Part shown: positions 1 through 7,625 of the stretch, piece after piece | Layout: every line of letters starts with the position of its first letter | Position numbering within the stretch: position 1 is the stretch's first letter | Assembly: GCA_015222595.1 (NCBI GenBank) | Contig: JADFVP010000172.1 | Span: 1-16,678 of the forward strand | Direction: 5' to 3' | DNA from: Pseudomonadota bacterium | GTDB lineage: Bacteria > Desulfobacterota > GWC2-55-46 > JADFVP01 | DNA length: 16,678 nucleotides | Translations under genes and position numbers: made by a program | Notes under the pieces: model-generated | The model's input: the letters and a program-made list of their open reading frames with translations, nothing else | Database searches by the model: none | What the model was told of the DNA's origin: nothing

Positions 1-18
1 ATCCGGCATTTATGTCAA

Positions 19-24
19 TATAAT
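19..24 (+). promoter_or_regulatory. Candidate -10 element upstream of the pncC-recA-alaS operon
   Basis: A perfect TATAAT hexamer lies 27 bases before the first ATG. The matching -35 box would fall at or just before the left edge of the window, so only half of the promoter can be seen. A second -10-like TATACT sits at 31-36 with only a poor -35 match (TTTATG at 9-14). A start near base 31 would give a leader of about 20 nt with no Shine-Dalgarno sequence before pncC. Confidence 0.4.
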
Positions 25-51
25 CGCACATATACTACTACGGTTCGTCTT

Positions 52-588
52 ATGACAAACCCCAAAAAGAAGGCTTCAGAGGTAACTCCGGAACAGCGGC
101 TGGCCGACCTTATACGGGGCCTCGGGGCGGGTATAAAACTCTCGGTTGCCGAAAGCTGCACCGGGGGGCTCGTAGCGAGCCGCATAACCGACATTGCCGG
201 AAGCTCCAAGTACTTCGAAGGCGGCGTGGTCGCCTACTCTAACGACCTGAAGCGGAGCCTCTTAGGCGTTAAGGCCGCAACGCTAAAAGCGCATGGCGCA
301 GTCTCGGAAGAGGTCGCTGCCGAGATGGCCGCAGGGGTCGCCAAAAAGACCAAAGCCCACATTGCTCTTTCCTTAACAGGCATGGCCAGCCCTGCCGATG
401 ATACGGAAAAACCGGTCGGAACGGTCTATATAGGAATCACAATAAGAACGACGGTTAAAAAGAGCGGAGAGCGCAAAGAGAGCAGCTTTGTTCGTCTCTT
501 CAACTTTAAAGGCAGCAGAAAGTCGATTAAGCGCCAGAGCGCAACCGCTGCGCTTACCACCCTAGCAGACTTTCTGGAGGGGCTATAA
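52..588 (+). CDS. pncC: CinA C-terminal domain protein, PncC-type nicotinamide-nucleotide amidase (possibly altered active site)
   Basis: 178 residues matching the stand-alone CinA C-terminal domain; the N-terminal MoaB-like domain of full CinA is absent. The family deamidates NMN to nicotinic acid mononucleotide in pyridine-nucleotide salvage. Visible are the N-terminal family motif VAESCTGGLVASRI (about residues 32-45), a GGVVAYSNDLKRSLLGV segment, and KPVGTVYIG near residues 122-130. The loop before this last motif, usually a glycine-rich TGxAGPxGG, reads TGMASPADD here and is about one residue shorter, so catalytic competence is uncertain. The ATG at 52 is the only sensible start, but it has no Shine-Dalgarno sequence. 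First gene of the operon; its TAA overlaps the proposed start of thpR. Family assignment is firm; activity is inferred. Confidence 0.85.
   Translation: MTNPKKKASEVTPEQRLADLIRGLGAGIKLSVAESCTGGLVASRITDIAGSSKYFEGGVVAYSNDLKRSLLGVKAATLKAHGAVSEEVAAEMAAGVAKKTKAHIALSLTGMASPADDTEKPVGTVYIGITIRTTVKKSGERKESSFVRLFNFKGSRKSIKRQSATAALTTLADFLEGL
576..582 (+). promoter_or_regulatory. Shine-Dalgarno sequence that fixes the thpR start
   Basis: GGAGGGG lies at 576-582 inside the last codons of pncC. The ATA codon at 585 follows closely, and nothing comparable precedes the alternative TTG at 633. This supports coupled initiation at the ATAA overlap (585-588), the counterpart of the common ATGA stop-start overlap. 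Confidence 0.55.
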
Positions 589-1232
589 GGGCCTTTATCG
601 CCATACCGCTCCCCGGGCCGATTAAAAAACGGTTGTGCGAGCTTCAGGCCACGCTACAGGGCAACAAGGCCGAAGACGGCAAGCAAGCGGGTAGCAAGGA
701 AGATAAAAAGAAGCGCGAGAGTGCCTTCAAGGCGTCGTGGGTCAATGCAGAGACCCTCCACCTGACGCTAAACTTTTTTGGCGAGATAGAGCCGTCTCTG
801 GTAGACGTGATAACGCCTGCCATGCAAGAGGCAGCCGCAGGATGCGGCCCGTTCAACCTTACGATAGGCGGGCTTCGGGGCTTTCCAAATCTAAAAGTCC
901 CAAGAACACTCTGGCTGGCCCTTAAAGAGGAGCATGGGCTGGAGAGGTTAAGAGAACTGAAGAGCAGGCTCGACACTGCGCTTAAAAGAGCAGGCCTCGA
1001 TATAGAAGAGCGCGCATTCAAGCCCCATCTTACGCTCTGTCGGATCAAGCACCGCGACGAGGGACGGCGCGCTGCAGCACAGATAGCCGGGATTCCAAAG
1101 AGCGAGCTGCCCGGCGGCACTGAGAAAAAAGGAATAGACTTTATTGTAGACACTTTCGTACTATTTAGTAGCGCACTTGAGCCCGGCGGAGCCGTACATA
1201 CTCCGCTCTTTACGGCAACGCTCAACGAGTAA
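585..1232 (+). CDS. thpR: RNA 2',3'-cyclic phosphodiesterase (ThpR/LigT, 2H family), probable ATA start
   Basis: 2H phosphoesterase of the LigT/ThpR family, which opens 2',3'-cyclic phosphates on RNA. Read from the ATA at 585, the protein has 215 residues and begins RAFIAIPLPGPIKKRL after the initiator, the usual first beta strand of the family. The two catalytic HxT motifs are HLTL at residues 59-62 and HLTL at 148-151. From the first conventional start (TTG at 633) the conserved opening 16 residues would be lost and no good ribosome site is present. No ATG, GTG or TTG giving the full N-terminus is visible. A charged stretch at about residues 27-46 (GNKAEDGKQAGSKEDKKK) is an insertion compared with compact family members. 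Sits between pncC (4-nt overlap) and recA (69-nt gap). Function is firm; the start codon is inferred. Confidence 0.85.
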   Translation: MRAFIAIPLPGPIKKRLCELQATLQGNKAEDGKQAGSKEDKKKRESAFKASWVNAETLHLTLNFFGEIEPSLVDVITPAMQEAAAGCGPFNLTIGGLRGFPNLKVPRTLWLALKEEHGLERLRELKSRLDTALKRAGLDIEERAFKPHLTLCRIKHRDEGRRAAAQIAGIPKSELPGGTEKKGIDFIVDTFVLFSSALEPGGAVHTPLFTATLNE

Positions 1233-1301
1233 GCCGAGTGAACAAAATAAACCAATTAAAATAGATAACAGATAGATTACCCCAATGGAGGAACGGATAA
1301 A

Positions 1302-2363
1302 ATGGCTGCTTCGACCAAAAACCCCGTCAAAGATACCGGCAAAGGAAACGACAAGAACAAGGCTATCGACATGGCTATCAGCCAGATAGAGAAGCAGTTC
1401 GGCAAGGGCTCCATAATGCAGCTCGGCAAAGACAAGCCTATCGTCTCGGTCGAGGCCATATCGACCGGCTCTCCGGGACTAAACATCGCGCTCGGCATAG
1501 GTGGCGTTCCAAAGGGCAGAGTAGTCGAGATATACGGCCCCGAAAGCTCTGGAAAGACAACGCTTGCGCTCCATATAACGGCAGAGTGCCAGAAGAAGGG
1601 CGGCACGGTGGCATTTGTAGACGCAGAGCATGCGCTCGACATGCAGTACGCCGAAAGACTCGGCGTTAACGTCGAAGAGGTGCTGCTCTCTCAGCCAGAC
1701 ACCGGCGAGCAGGCCCTTGAGATAACCGACGTTCTCATAAGAAGCGGAGCCGTCGACCTTATAGTAATCGACTCCGTTGCCGCGCTCGTTCCTCGCGCCG
1801 AGCTTGAGGGCGACATGGGAGACGCGCACATGGGGCTTCAGGCCCGGCTAATGAGCCAGGCGCTCAGAAAACTTACCTCTACTATCGGAAAATCGAACAC
1901 CTGCGTTATCTTCATCAACCAGATACGGCACAAGATAGGGGTCTTCTTCGGCTCCCCGGAGACCACCACCGGAGGAAACGCGCTCAAGTTCTACGCCTCT
2001 GTCAGGCTAGACATCAGAAGAATCGGGCAGATAAAACAGGCCGAGGCGGTAATCGGCAACAGGGTGCGCGTAAAGGTGGTCAAGAACAAGCTCGCCCCGC
2101 CATTCAAGGACGCCGAGTTCGACCTCATGTTCAACGAGGGTATCTCGTGGGAGGGAGACTTAATCGACCTCGGCGTTAAGGCCGACATAGTCGAAAAGAG
2201 CGGGTCGTGGTTCTCGTACGACGGAGACCGGCTCGGCCAAGGTAAAGAGGCCGCCCGTACCTTCCTCAAGGAAAACCCAAAGGCCGCCGAAGAGCTTGAG
2301 AGGAAGATATTCGACTTTCACGGAATAGGCACGAAACCTGCCGCACAAACTGAAGGAGCGTAG
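1302..2363 (+). CDS. recA: Recombinase RecA
   Basis: 353 residues, normal length. RecA polymerises on single-stranded DNA, drives homologous strand exchange and triggers LexA self-cleavage where LexA exists. Seen: Walker A GPESSGKTT (79-87), Walker B region LIVIDSVAALVP (153-164), loop L1 GDMGDAHMGLQARL (170-183), and loop L2 with NQIRHKIGVFFGSPETTTGG (206-225). The positions that are M in E. coli IRMKIGVMFG are H and F here, which is slightly unusual. The start is well supported by GGAGG at 1287-1291. The 69-bp AT-rich leader (1233-1301) contains a -10-like TAAAAT at 1257-1262 but no partner -35, and I could not recognise a LexA box. pilT follows after 4 nt. Very secure. Confidence 0.99.
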   Translation: MAASTKNPVKDTGKGNDKNKAIDMAISQIEKQFGKGSIMQLGKDKPIVSVEAISTGSPGLNIALGIGGVPKGRVVEIYGPESSGKTTLALHITAECQKKGGTVAFVDAEHALDMQYAERLGVNVEEVLLSQPDTGEQALEITDVLIRSGAVDLIVIDSVAALVPRAELEGDMGDAHMGLQARLMSQALRKLTSTIGKSNTCVIFINQIRHKIGVFFGSPETTTGGNALKFYASVRLDIRRIGQIKQAEAVIGNRVRVKVVKNKLAPPFKDAEFDLMFNEGISWEGDLIDLGVKADIVEKSGSWFSYDGDRLGQGKEAARTFLKENPKAAEELERKIFDFHGIGTKPAAQTEGA

Positions 2364-2367
2364 TTTT

Positions 2368-3543
2368 ATGGCCGGAATAGACCTGACCTCCATACTCAAT
2401 ATAGCTGTTAAAGGCAAAGCGTCCGACGTGCACTTAAAGGCCGGGGTTCCGCCTATCTTAAGGATCAACGGAAGCCTCGTACCGGTTAAGAACCACGAAC
2501 GGCTCGCGCCCGACGAAGTCTCAAAGATGGCTCTCAGGCTGATGAACGAGACCCAGAAAGAGGCCTTCAAAGCGCAGCATCAGGTCGATATAGCCTACTC
2601 TGTTCCGGGCCTTGGGCGATTCAGGGTCAACATCTTCCAGCAGCGCGGAGCAGTCGGCGTGGTTCTACGGGTAATACCGATAAAGATCCAGAGCTTTGCG
2701 GAGCTGAACCTGCCCAAGGTAATAGAGAAGATAACCGGAGAGCGGCGCGGCCTGATACTCGTAACAGGAGTGACGGGAAGCGGAAAGTCCACCACGCTTG
2801 CCGCGATAATGGACAAGATAAACTCCAACAGAAGCGGTCACATCATCTCTATCGAGGACCCCATTGAGTTCCTCCACCGCGACCGCCGCTGCATAATCAA
2901 CCAGCGAGAGATAGGGGTTGACACCAACAACTTCTCAGAGGCTTTAAGAGGAGCGCTCAGGCAGGATCCCGACATAATAATGGTCGGAGAGATGCGCGAC
3001 CTCGAAACGGTCGAAATCGCCCTTACTGCGGCGGAGACCGGCCACCTGGTGCTCTCAACGCTCCACACCATAGACGCAATGGAGACCGTAAACCGCATAG
3101 TCTCCGTCTTCCCGCCGTACCAGCAGAAGCAGATAAGGCTGCAGCTTGCGGGCGTTATAAAGGCTATCATCTCTCAGCGGCTCATACCGACCAAGGACGG
3201 CAACACCCGTGTGCCTGCGGTCGAGGTAATGGTCACCACTTCTAGAGTACGCGAGTGTATTGAGGACAAAGAGAAGACAAAGAATATAATGGACGCCATA
3301 GCCAAGGGCCATACGACCTACGGCATGCAGACCTTCGACCAGTCTATAATGTCGCTGCTCGACAAAGGCTTAATCACCAAAGAGGAGGCCTTAAGCCAGG
3401 CCTCCAACGCAGACGACTTCGACCTCAAGGTCAAGGGCGTTACCTCTACGAGCGACATGGGATGGCAGGATGCGGACGATAAAGCAGACGAGCCAGAAGA
3501 TATTGAAGAGCCGGATACCGACCCCGACATAGAGCGTTTCTAG
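2368..3543 (+). CDS. pilT: Type IV pilus retraction ATPase PilT
   Basis: 391-residue PilT of the secretion-ATPase superfamily; the cytoplasmic hexamer powers pilus retraction (twitching motility, DNA uptake). Seen: N-terminal PAS-like domain from residue 1 to about 100 with KASDVHLKAGVPPILRINGS; Walker A GVTGSGKST (134-142); Asp box SIEDPIEF (161-168); Walker B DIIMVGEMRD (202-211); His box HLVLSTLHT (226-234); and the PilT C-terminal pattern TSRVRECIEDKEK then GMQTFDQSIMSLLDKGLI. The last 24 or so residues form a strongly acidic tail (DDKADEPEDIEEPDTDPDIERF), longer than in typical PilT. The ATG has AAGGAG 5' of it inside the end of recA. Translationally close to recA and recX. No pilus assembly genes are nearby. 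Confidence 0.96.
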   Translation: MAGIDLTSILNIAVKGKASDVHLKAGVPPILRINGSLVPVKNHERLAPDEVSKMALRLMNETQKEAFKAQHQVDIAYSVPGLGRFRVNIFQQRGAVGVVLRVIPIKIQSFAELNLPKVIEKITGERRGLILVTGVTGSGKSTTLAAIMDKINSNRSGHIISIEDPIEFLHRDRRCIINQREIGVDTNNFSEALRGALRQDPDIIMVGEMRDLETVEIALTAAETGHLVLSTLHTIDAMETVNRIVSVFPPYQQKQIRLQLAGVIKAIISQRLIPTKDGNTRVPAVEVMVTTSRVRECIEDKEKTKNIMDAIAKGHTTYGMQTFDQSIMSLLDKGLITKEEALSQASNADDFDLKVKGVTSTSDMGWQDADDKADEPEDIEEPDTDPDIERF

Positions 3544-3553
3544 GACCCCGTCC

Positions 3554-4060
3554 ATGGCCACCGACACCAAAGCGCCTGATCCGTTGACTCTGGCCCTCCG
3601 GTTCCTCTCGTACCGCGAACGCACCGAGTACGAGATGAGGGAGAAGCTACAAGCCAAGGGCGCGTACAGCAAAGAGATAGTCGAAGAGACCATCGAGTAC
3701 CTAACTGAGGCCGACTACCTCAACGACCGTCGCTTTGCCGCTGCTCTCGCCGGGTCGCGCATAAGAAACAAGGCCTGGGGCAGGTACAAGATTTCTATCG
3801 ACTTGAAGAAGCGCAGAATAGCGGACGAGATAATAAAAGAGGTCGTGGCCGGAATAGACGATACGGCCGAGAAAGAAACGGCAGAGGCTGCAATAGAGAA
3901 GTGGTTCAGAAAGAGCGGAAACACGAGCCCGCTCTCGCAGAAAGAGTACCAACGGGCCTTCAGGCACCTCGCATCCAGAGGCTTCTCTACCGCTATTGCC
4001 ATAAAAGTACTCGGCTGCCACAGGGGCGCCTACGGATCAGAGGAAGAGCAGCAGACATAG
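3554..4060 (+). CDS. recX: Regulatory protein RecX
   Basis: 168 residues with the three-helix-repeat architecture of RecX, which binds RecA filaments and modulates (usually inhibits) their activity. Recognisable family segments are ALRFLSYRERTEYEMREKL (about 13-31), the second repeat ETIEYLTEADYLNDRRFA (about 41-58) followed by GRYKISIDLKKRRI, and a third repeat RAFRHLASRGFSTAIAIKVL near the C-terminus. The start ATG at 3554 has AGGA at 3542-3545, overlapping the pilT stop codon. Sits 10 nt after pilT in the same operon as its target RecA. Good match; length is typical. Confidence 0.93.
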   Translation: MATDTKAPDPLTLALRFLSYRERTEYEMREKLQAKGAYSKEIVEETIEYLTEADYLNDRRFAAALAGSRIRNKAWGRYKISIDLKKRRIADEIIKEVVAGIDDTAEKETAEAAIEKWFRKSGNTSPLSQKEYQRAFRHLASRGFSTAIAIKVLGCHRGAYGSEEEQQT

Positions 4061-4099
4061 AACTAAAGGCGCAACAGGCGTACTGAAAGAACCTACTGC

Positions 4100-6763
4100 A
4101 TGAAATCCGACGACATAAGAAAAAGTTTTCTCGACTACTTCGCCTCAAAGGGGCATAGAGTGATCGGCTCCTCCGCGCTCTTGCCGCAGGCCGACCCCAC
4201 GCTGCTCTTCACCAACGCAGGCATGAACCAGTTCAAGCCTGTCTTTCTGGCCGAAGAGACGCGCGACTACTCAACCGCAGCCACTTCACAAAAGTGCATG
4301 AGAGCCGGTGGCAAGCACAACGACTTAGAGAACGTCGGACGCACTGCGCGCCACCATACCTTCTTCGAGATGCTCGGCAACTTCTCCTTCGGCGACTACT
4401 TTAAAGAGACCGCAATAGAGTACGCGTGGGACTTTCTCGTAAACAGAATGGGCCTCGACGCCGAAAAACTCTACGCGACCGTCTACACCGACGACGACGA
4501 AGCAGCCGGTATCTGGGCCGACAAAATAGGCCTTCCTCCTGAGCGGATCCTGCGCCTCGGAGAGAAGGACAACTTCTGGAGTATGGGCGACGTCGGGCCG
4601 TGCGGGCCGTGCTCGGAGATACTTATAGACCAGGGCGAAGCTCTCGGGTGCGACTCGCCAACGTGCGCCCCGGGGTGCGACTGCGACCGCTATCTCGAAA
4701 TCTGGAACCTCGTCTTCATGCAGTTCGACCGCGACGCCGAAGGCACGCTTGCTCCTCTTCCCGCCCCATGCATCGACACAGGCATGGGCCTTGAGCGTCT
4801 CAGCGCTGTAATGCAGGGCAAACTAAACAACTACGACACCGACCTCTTCACGCCCATCATCGAAAAGATTGAGGAAATATCGGGAGTAAAGTACGGCGCC
4901 GACTCTGAGACCGATTTTTCGATAAGGGCCGTGGCCGACCACGCGCGCGCCATCGCCTTCTCTATTACCGACGGAATACTGCCGAGCAACGTTGACAGGG
5001 GTTACGTGCTAAGAAGAATAATCAGGCGCGCGGCGCGCCACGGACGCCTGCTCGGCATACGCGAGCCGTTTCTCTACAAAGTTACCGCAGCCGTAAGCGT
5101 TCGGATGGGCGGCGTCTACCCGGAGCTAACGGAAGCCAACGACTTTGTGGCGCGCGCTACCATGAATGAAGAGAAGCGGTTCTTAGAGACTTTAGAGCGC
5201 GGCCTCACACTCTTGGAGACCGAAGTAGACCGGTTGAAACAGGACAATTTGACGGTTCTCTCAGGTACAGTCGCATTTCGCCTCTACGATACCTTCGGCT
5301 TTCCCGTGGACCTTACCGCCGACATAATCGAGCGCGACGGCTTTACCGTGGACGATGAGGGGTTTGAGACCGAGATGGAGGTGCAGCGCTCTGGCGCACG
5401 CGCAGCAAGAGAGAAAGCAATGGCAGCGCTCGGAGCCGGCAGCGACGAGAGCGCCCTGTACGGAGCAATGGCCGATGGCGGCATAGAGAGCGCCTTTGTC
5501 GGTTACCACATGGAGGCCGTAGCGGGTAAAGTACTCGCCATAATCGCAAACAGTAAAGAGGTTGAGTCTGCAACGAAAAGCAGTAAGAGCGAAACTGTGC
5601 AGGTCGTAACCGACCAGACCCCGTTCTACGGCGAGTCCGGCGGACAGACCGGAGACACCGGAAGTATCGTCGCGGACGGTCTCTCTATAGAGGTCATCGA
5701 CACAAAAAGGCCTGTGCCCTCCATTACCGTCCACTACTGCAAGGTCAAAGAGGGCACGCTCTCGGTTGGCGATACCGTTGAACTTATTCCCGACATCGAA
5801 CGCAGGCGCGCCATCAGAAGAAGCCACACGGCAACGCATCTACTACAGTCGGCGCTAAGAGACTTAATAGGAGAGCACGTTAAGCAGGCCGGTTCGCTCG
5901 TTACTCCGGGCCATCTGCGCTTCGACTTCAACCACTTCGAGGCGACTGACGCTGTACTTCTTAAAAAAATAGAAGAGTTCGCCAACCAAGCGGTCTTGGA
6001 TAACATTGAGGTAACTACAGACGTACTCTCTTACGACGACGCGATAAAGCGCGGCGCGCTAGCCTTCTTCGGCGAGAAGTACTCTAGCGAAGTGCGCATG
6101 GTTTCTGTCGCCGGGGTCAGCACGGAACTCTGCGGCGGAACCCACGTCAATAGAACAGGCGACATTGGGCTTATAAAGATAACAGCCGAAAGCTCCATAG
6201 CCGCAGGTATAAGAAGGATCGAGGCCGTAACCGGCCACGCGGCGCTTAAGAGCGTAGAAGAGGCCGAGACAGCCCTTAAAGAGAGCGCGCGCCTGCTCCG
6301 CGTGCCTGCCGCCGAGGTTCCGGTAAAGGTTGCAAAGTTGATGGAGCGGACTAAAGAAATAGAGCGCGAACTCCAAGAGCTGAAGGGGAAATCAAAAGCG
6401 AACGAGGCCGGAGAACTTGCCGACGAGGCCAAAGAGATTAACGGCATAACTGTCTTCGCTAAAAAAATAGAGGCCGACGACCCGAAGAAACTTCGCCAGA
6501 TGGCCGATACCCTGAGAACCAAGCTCGGCTCAGGTGTTATTCTCCTTGGCAGCGCAAAGGCAGGCAAGGCCTTTCTGCTCGCAGCCGTCACGAAAGATCT
6601 GACCGACAAGCTCCGTGCCGGAGATATAATAAAGAGAATCGCGCCGATCGTCGGAGGACGTGGCGGAGGCAAGCCGGAACTCGCCCAGGCCGGAGGCACT
6701 GAGCCCGACAAGCTCGACGCGGCAATAGCCGAACTCGTTACCATTGTAGAAGAACTGGGATAA
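4100..6763 (+). CDS. alaS: Alanine--tRNA ligase
   Basis: 887 residues, full length for bacterial AlaRS (class II). It charges tRNA-Ala and edits mischarged Ser/Gly. The catalytic core fills roughly the first 240 residues (FTNAGMNQFKPVFL, RHHTFFEMLGNFSFGDYF, CIDTGMGLERLSAVMQG). Within it, a cysteine-rich segment GCDSPTCAPGCDCDR (about 182-197) is an insertion I associate with deltaproteobacterial enzymes. The editing domain carries its metal-binding residues: HTATH at 576-580 and CGGTH at 678-682. The C-terminal DHHA1 domain ends with GGRGGGKPELAQAGG at about 850-864. The ribosome site (GAAAG) is weak. Last gene of the operon, 39 nt after recX, followed by a repeat and an intrinsic terminator. 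Confidence 0.98.
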   Translation: MKSDDIRKSFLDYFASKGHRVIGSSALLPQADPTLLFTNAGMNQFKPVFLAEETRDYSTAATSQKCMRAGGKHNDLENVGRTARHHTFFEMLGNFSFGDYFKETAIEYAWDFLVNRMGLDAEKLYATVYTDDDEAAGIWADKIGLPPERILRLGEKDNFWSMGDVGPCGPCSEILIDQGEALGCDSPTCAPGCDCDRYLEIWNLVFMQFDRDAEGTLAPLPAPCIDTGMGLERLSAVMQGKLNNYDTDLFTPIIEKIEEISGVKYGADSETDFSIRAVADHARAIAFSITDGILPSNVDRGYVLRRIIRRAARHGRLLGIREPFLYKVTAAVSVRMGGVYPELTEANDFVARATMNEEKRFLETLERGLTLLETEVDRLKQDNLTVLSGTVAFRLYDTFGFPVDLTADIIERDGFTVDDEGFETEMEVQRSGARAAREKAMAALGAGSDESALYGAMADGGIESAFVGYHMEAVAGKVLAIIANSKEVESATKSSKSETVQVVTDQTPFYGESGGQTGDTGSIVADGLSIEVIDTKRPVPSITVHYCKVKEGTLSVGDTVELIPDIERRRAIRRSHTATHLLQSALRDLIGEHVKQAGSLVTPGHLRFDFNHFEATDAVLLKKIEEFANQAVLDNIEVTTDVLSYDDAIKRGALAFFGEKYSSEVRMVSVAGVSTELCGGTHVNRTGDIGLIKITAESSIAAGIRRIEAVTGHAALKSVEEAETALKESARLLRVPAAEVPVKVAKLMERTKEIERELQELKGKSKANEAGELADEAKEINGITVFAKKIEADDPKKLRQMADTLRTKLGSGVILLGSAKAGKAFLLAAVTKDLTDKLRAGDIIKRIAPIVGGRGGGKPELAQAGGTEPDKLDAAIAELVTIVEELG

Positions 6764-6814
6764 GGCGAACTCGACTAAGAAGGCGAACTCGACCTAGAAA
6801 AAGACTCAACTAAG
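6762..6814 (+). repeat. Degenerate 18-bp tandem repeat starting at the alaS stop codon
   Basis: AAGGCGAACTCGACTAAG at 6762-6779 is followed by AAGGCGAACTCGACCTAG at 6780-6797 and a diverged third unit, AAAAAGACTCAACTAAG, at 6798-6814. The first unit begins inside the alaS TAA. The period is 18 nt. No function is evident; it lies between the stop codon and the terminator hairpin. Confidence 0.75.
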
Positions 6815-6818
6815 ATAG

Positions 6819-6848
6819 AACCGGCAGACCCTTCTGCCGGTTTTTTTT
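6819..6848 (+). terminator. Intrinsic terminator of the recA-alaS operon
   Basis: A perfect stem CCGGCAGA (6821-6828) / TCTGCCGG (6833-6840), extended by AA/TT, with a 4-nt CCCT loop, is followed by eight T residues at 6841-6848. The tract on the other side is not a clean T run, so it mainly stops transcription from alaS. It separates the + strand operon from the convergent - strand genes. Confidence 0.93.
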
Positions 6849-6878
6849 GCCCCCTGCCCTGTCAAAACAGACCACCTG

Positions 6879-7571
6879 CTAAAACGAGAAGAGCACCACC
6901 GACTCCCCTACTATCTCGGCCTTTACGCCGAACTTTTCCGCTATCCAGAAAAAAGTCTCTTTAGAGTAGAAGGTGACGTGCGTCGGGTCGTCTTTGTATC
7001 GCCACCCGGCAAAGCTGCCAGCCCTCTCTTCTGATTCAGCGGGCACGAAGGCCGTCATTACCGCTGCCACACCTCCTGTACCAACAAGCGAAAAGAGAAG
7101 CTGCCAGTCGGTAGCCGGGGCGCAGAAGTGTTCGACGGTTTCTGAACAGGCGACAAAGTCGTACCTCTTTTTAAGTAGAGTTGAGTCCGGGGCGTAGAAC
7201 GGGTCGTAATTTTGAACGGAAAAGCCGCGCTCTTCCAAGAGCAACGAAAGCGTCGGGCCGGGACCCGAGCCGAAGTCGAGCCCTCTGGCTCCGGGAGCCA
7301 GCCGTTCTACCAGGGGGTCAACCAGTCTTGAGAGAAAGGCCCGGTAACCGGGGTCTTCGGAGTCGTTACGGTGGAGGTCGTACCGGGATTTCTGTTCGTC
7401 TATAGTAAGGTGAAGCGGTGCGGGAACGAAGATGAGCGAACACGAAGAGCAGCGGAGGTACTCCCTTCGGCGGTCTTTACAGAAGAACTGAACCGTCTGC
7501 GAAGAGCAGAGCGGACACTCTTTTTTATACTGCGACGTTACGGAAGAGGTGGGTTGGTCGGTATCAGTCAT
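6879..7571 (-). CDS. Zinc-ribbon class I SAM-dependent methyltransferase, substrate unknown
   Basis: 230 residues. An N-terminal zinc-ribbon-like pair CPLC (19-22) and CSSC (41-44) precedes a Rossmann methyltransferase domain with motif I LDFGSGPGP (about 98-106) and the acidic post-motif region YDPFYAPD. Further conserved-looking segments are CSETVEHF and WRYKDDPTHVTFYS. This two-part layout resembles a widespread, poorly characterised Methyltransf_23-type family that I recall from many proteobacteria; I do not know its substrate. Last gene of the bamD-TPR-methyltransferase run, 54 nt after the TPR gene on the same strand, with a weak ribosome site. It converges on alaS. Confidence 0.8.
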   Translation of the reverse strand: MTDTDQPTSSVTSQYKKECPLCSSQTVQFFCKDRRREYLRCSSCSLIFVPAPLHLTIDEQKSRYDLHRNDSEDPGYRAFLSRLVDPLVERLAPGARGLDFGSGPGPTLSLLLEERGFSVQNYDPFYAPDSTLLKKRYDFVACSETVEHFCAPATDWQLLFSLVGTGGVAAVMTAFVPAESEERAGSFAGWRYKDDPTHVTFYSKETFFWIAEKFGVKAEIVGESVVLFSF

Positions 7572-7625
7572 CTTTTATCTATTACTGCCGACTACAAAGA
7601 AATGGAGTGAGAACATAGTCCCGGG

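Noticed and set aside
552..600. Possible programmed -1 frameshift fusing pncC and thpR
   Set aside because: The frames are compatible with a -1 shift, but the sequence before the stop (GAG GGG CTA TAA) is not a slippery heptamer. A ribosome site plus the ATAA overlap explains the arrangement more simply.
644..1255. Long open frame antisense to thpR (203 codons)
   Set aside because: Its protein resembles nothing I know, and thpR on the other strand has clear family motifs. It is a shadow frame of a GC-biased gene.
1233..1301. LexA/SOS box before recA
   Set aside because: No CTGT-N8-ACAG, GTTC-type or other dyad that I could defend; only AT-rich sequence, GATAAC/GATAGATT near-repeats and a -10-like hexamer without a -35.
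6031..6744. 237-codon open frame antisense to alaS
   Set aside because: Lies entirely under the conserved C-terminal part of AlaRS; the composition (Ser/Ala/Leu/Phe-rich) is typical of an antisense shadow.
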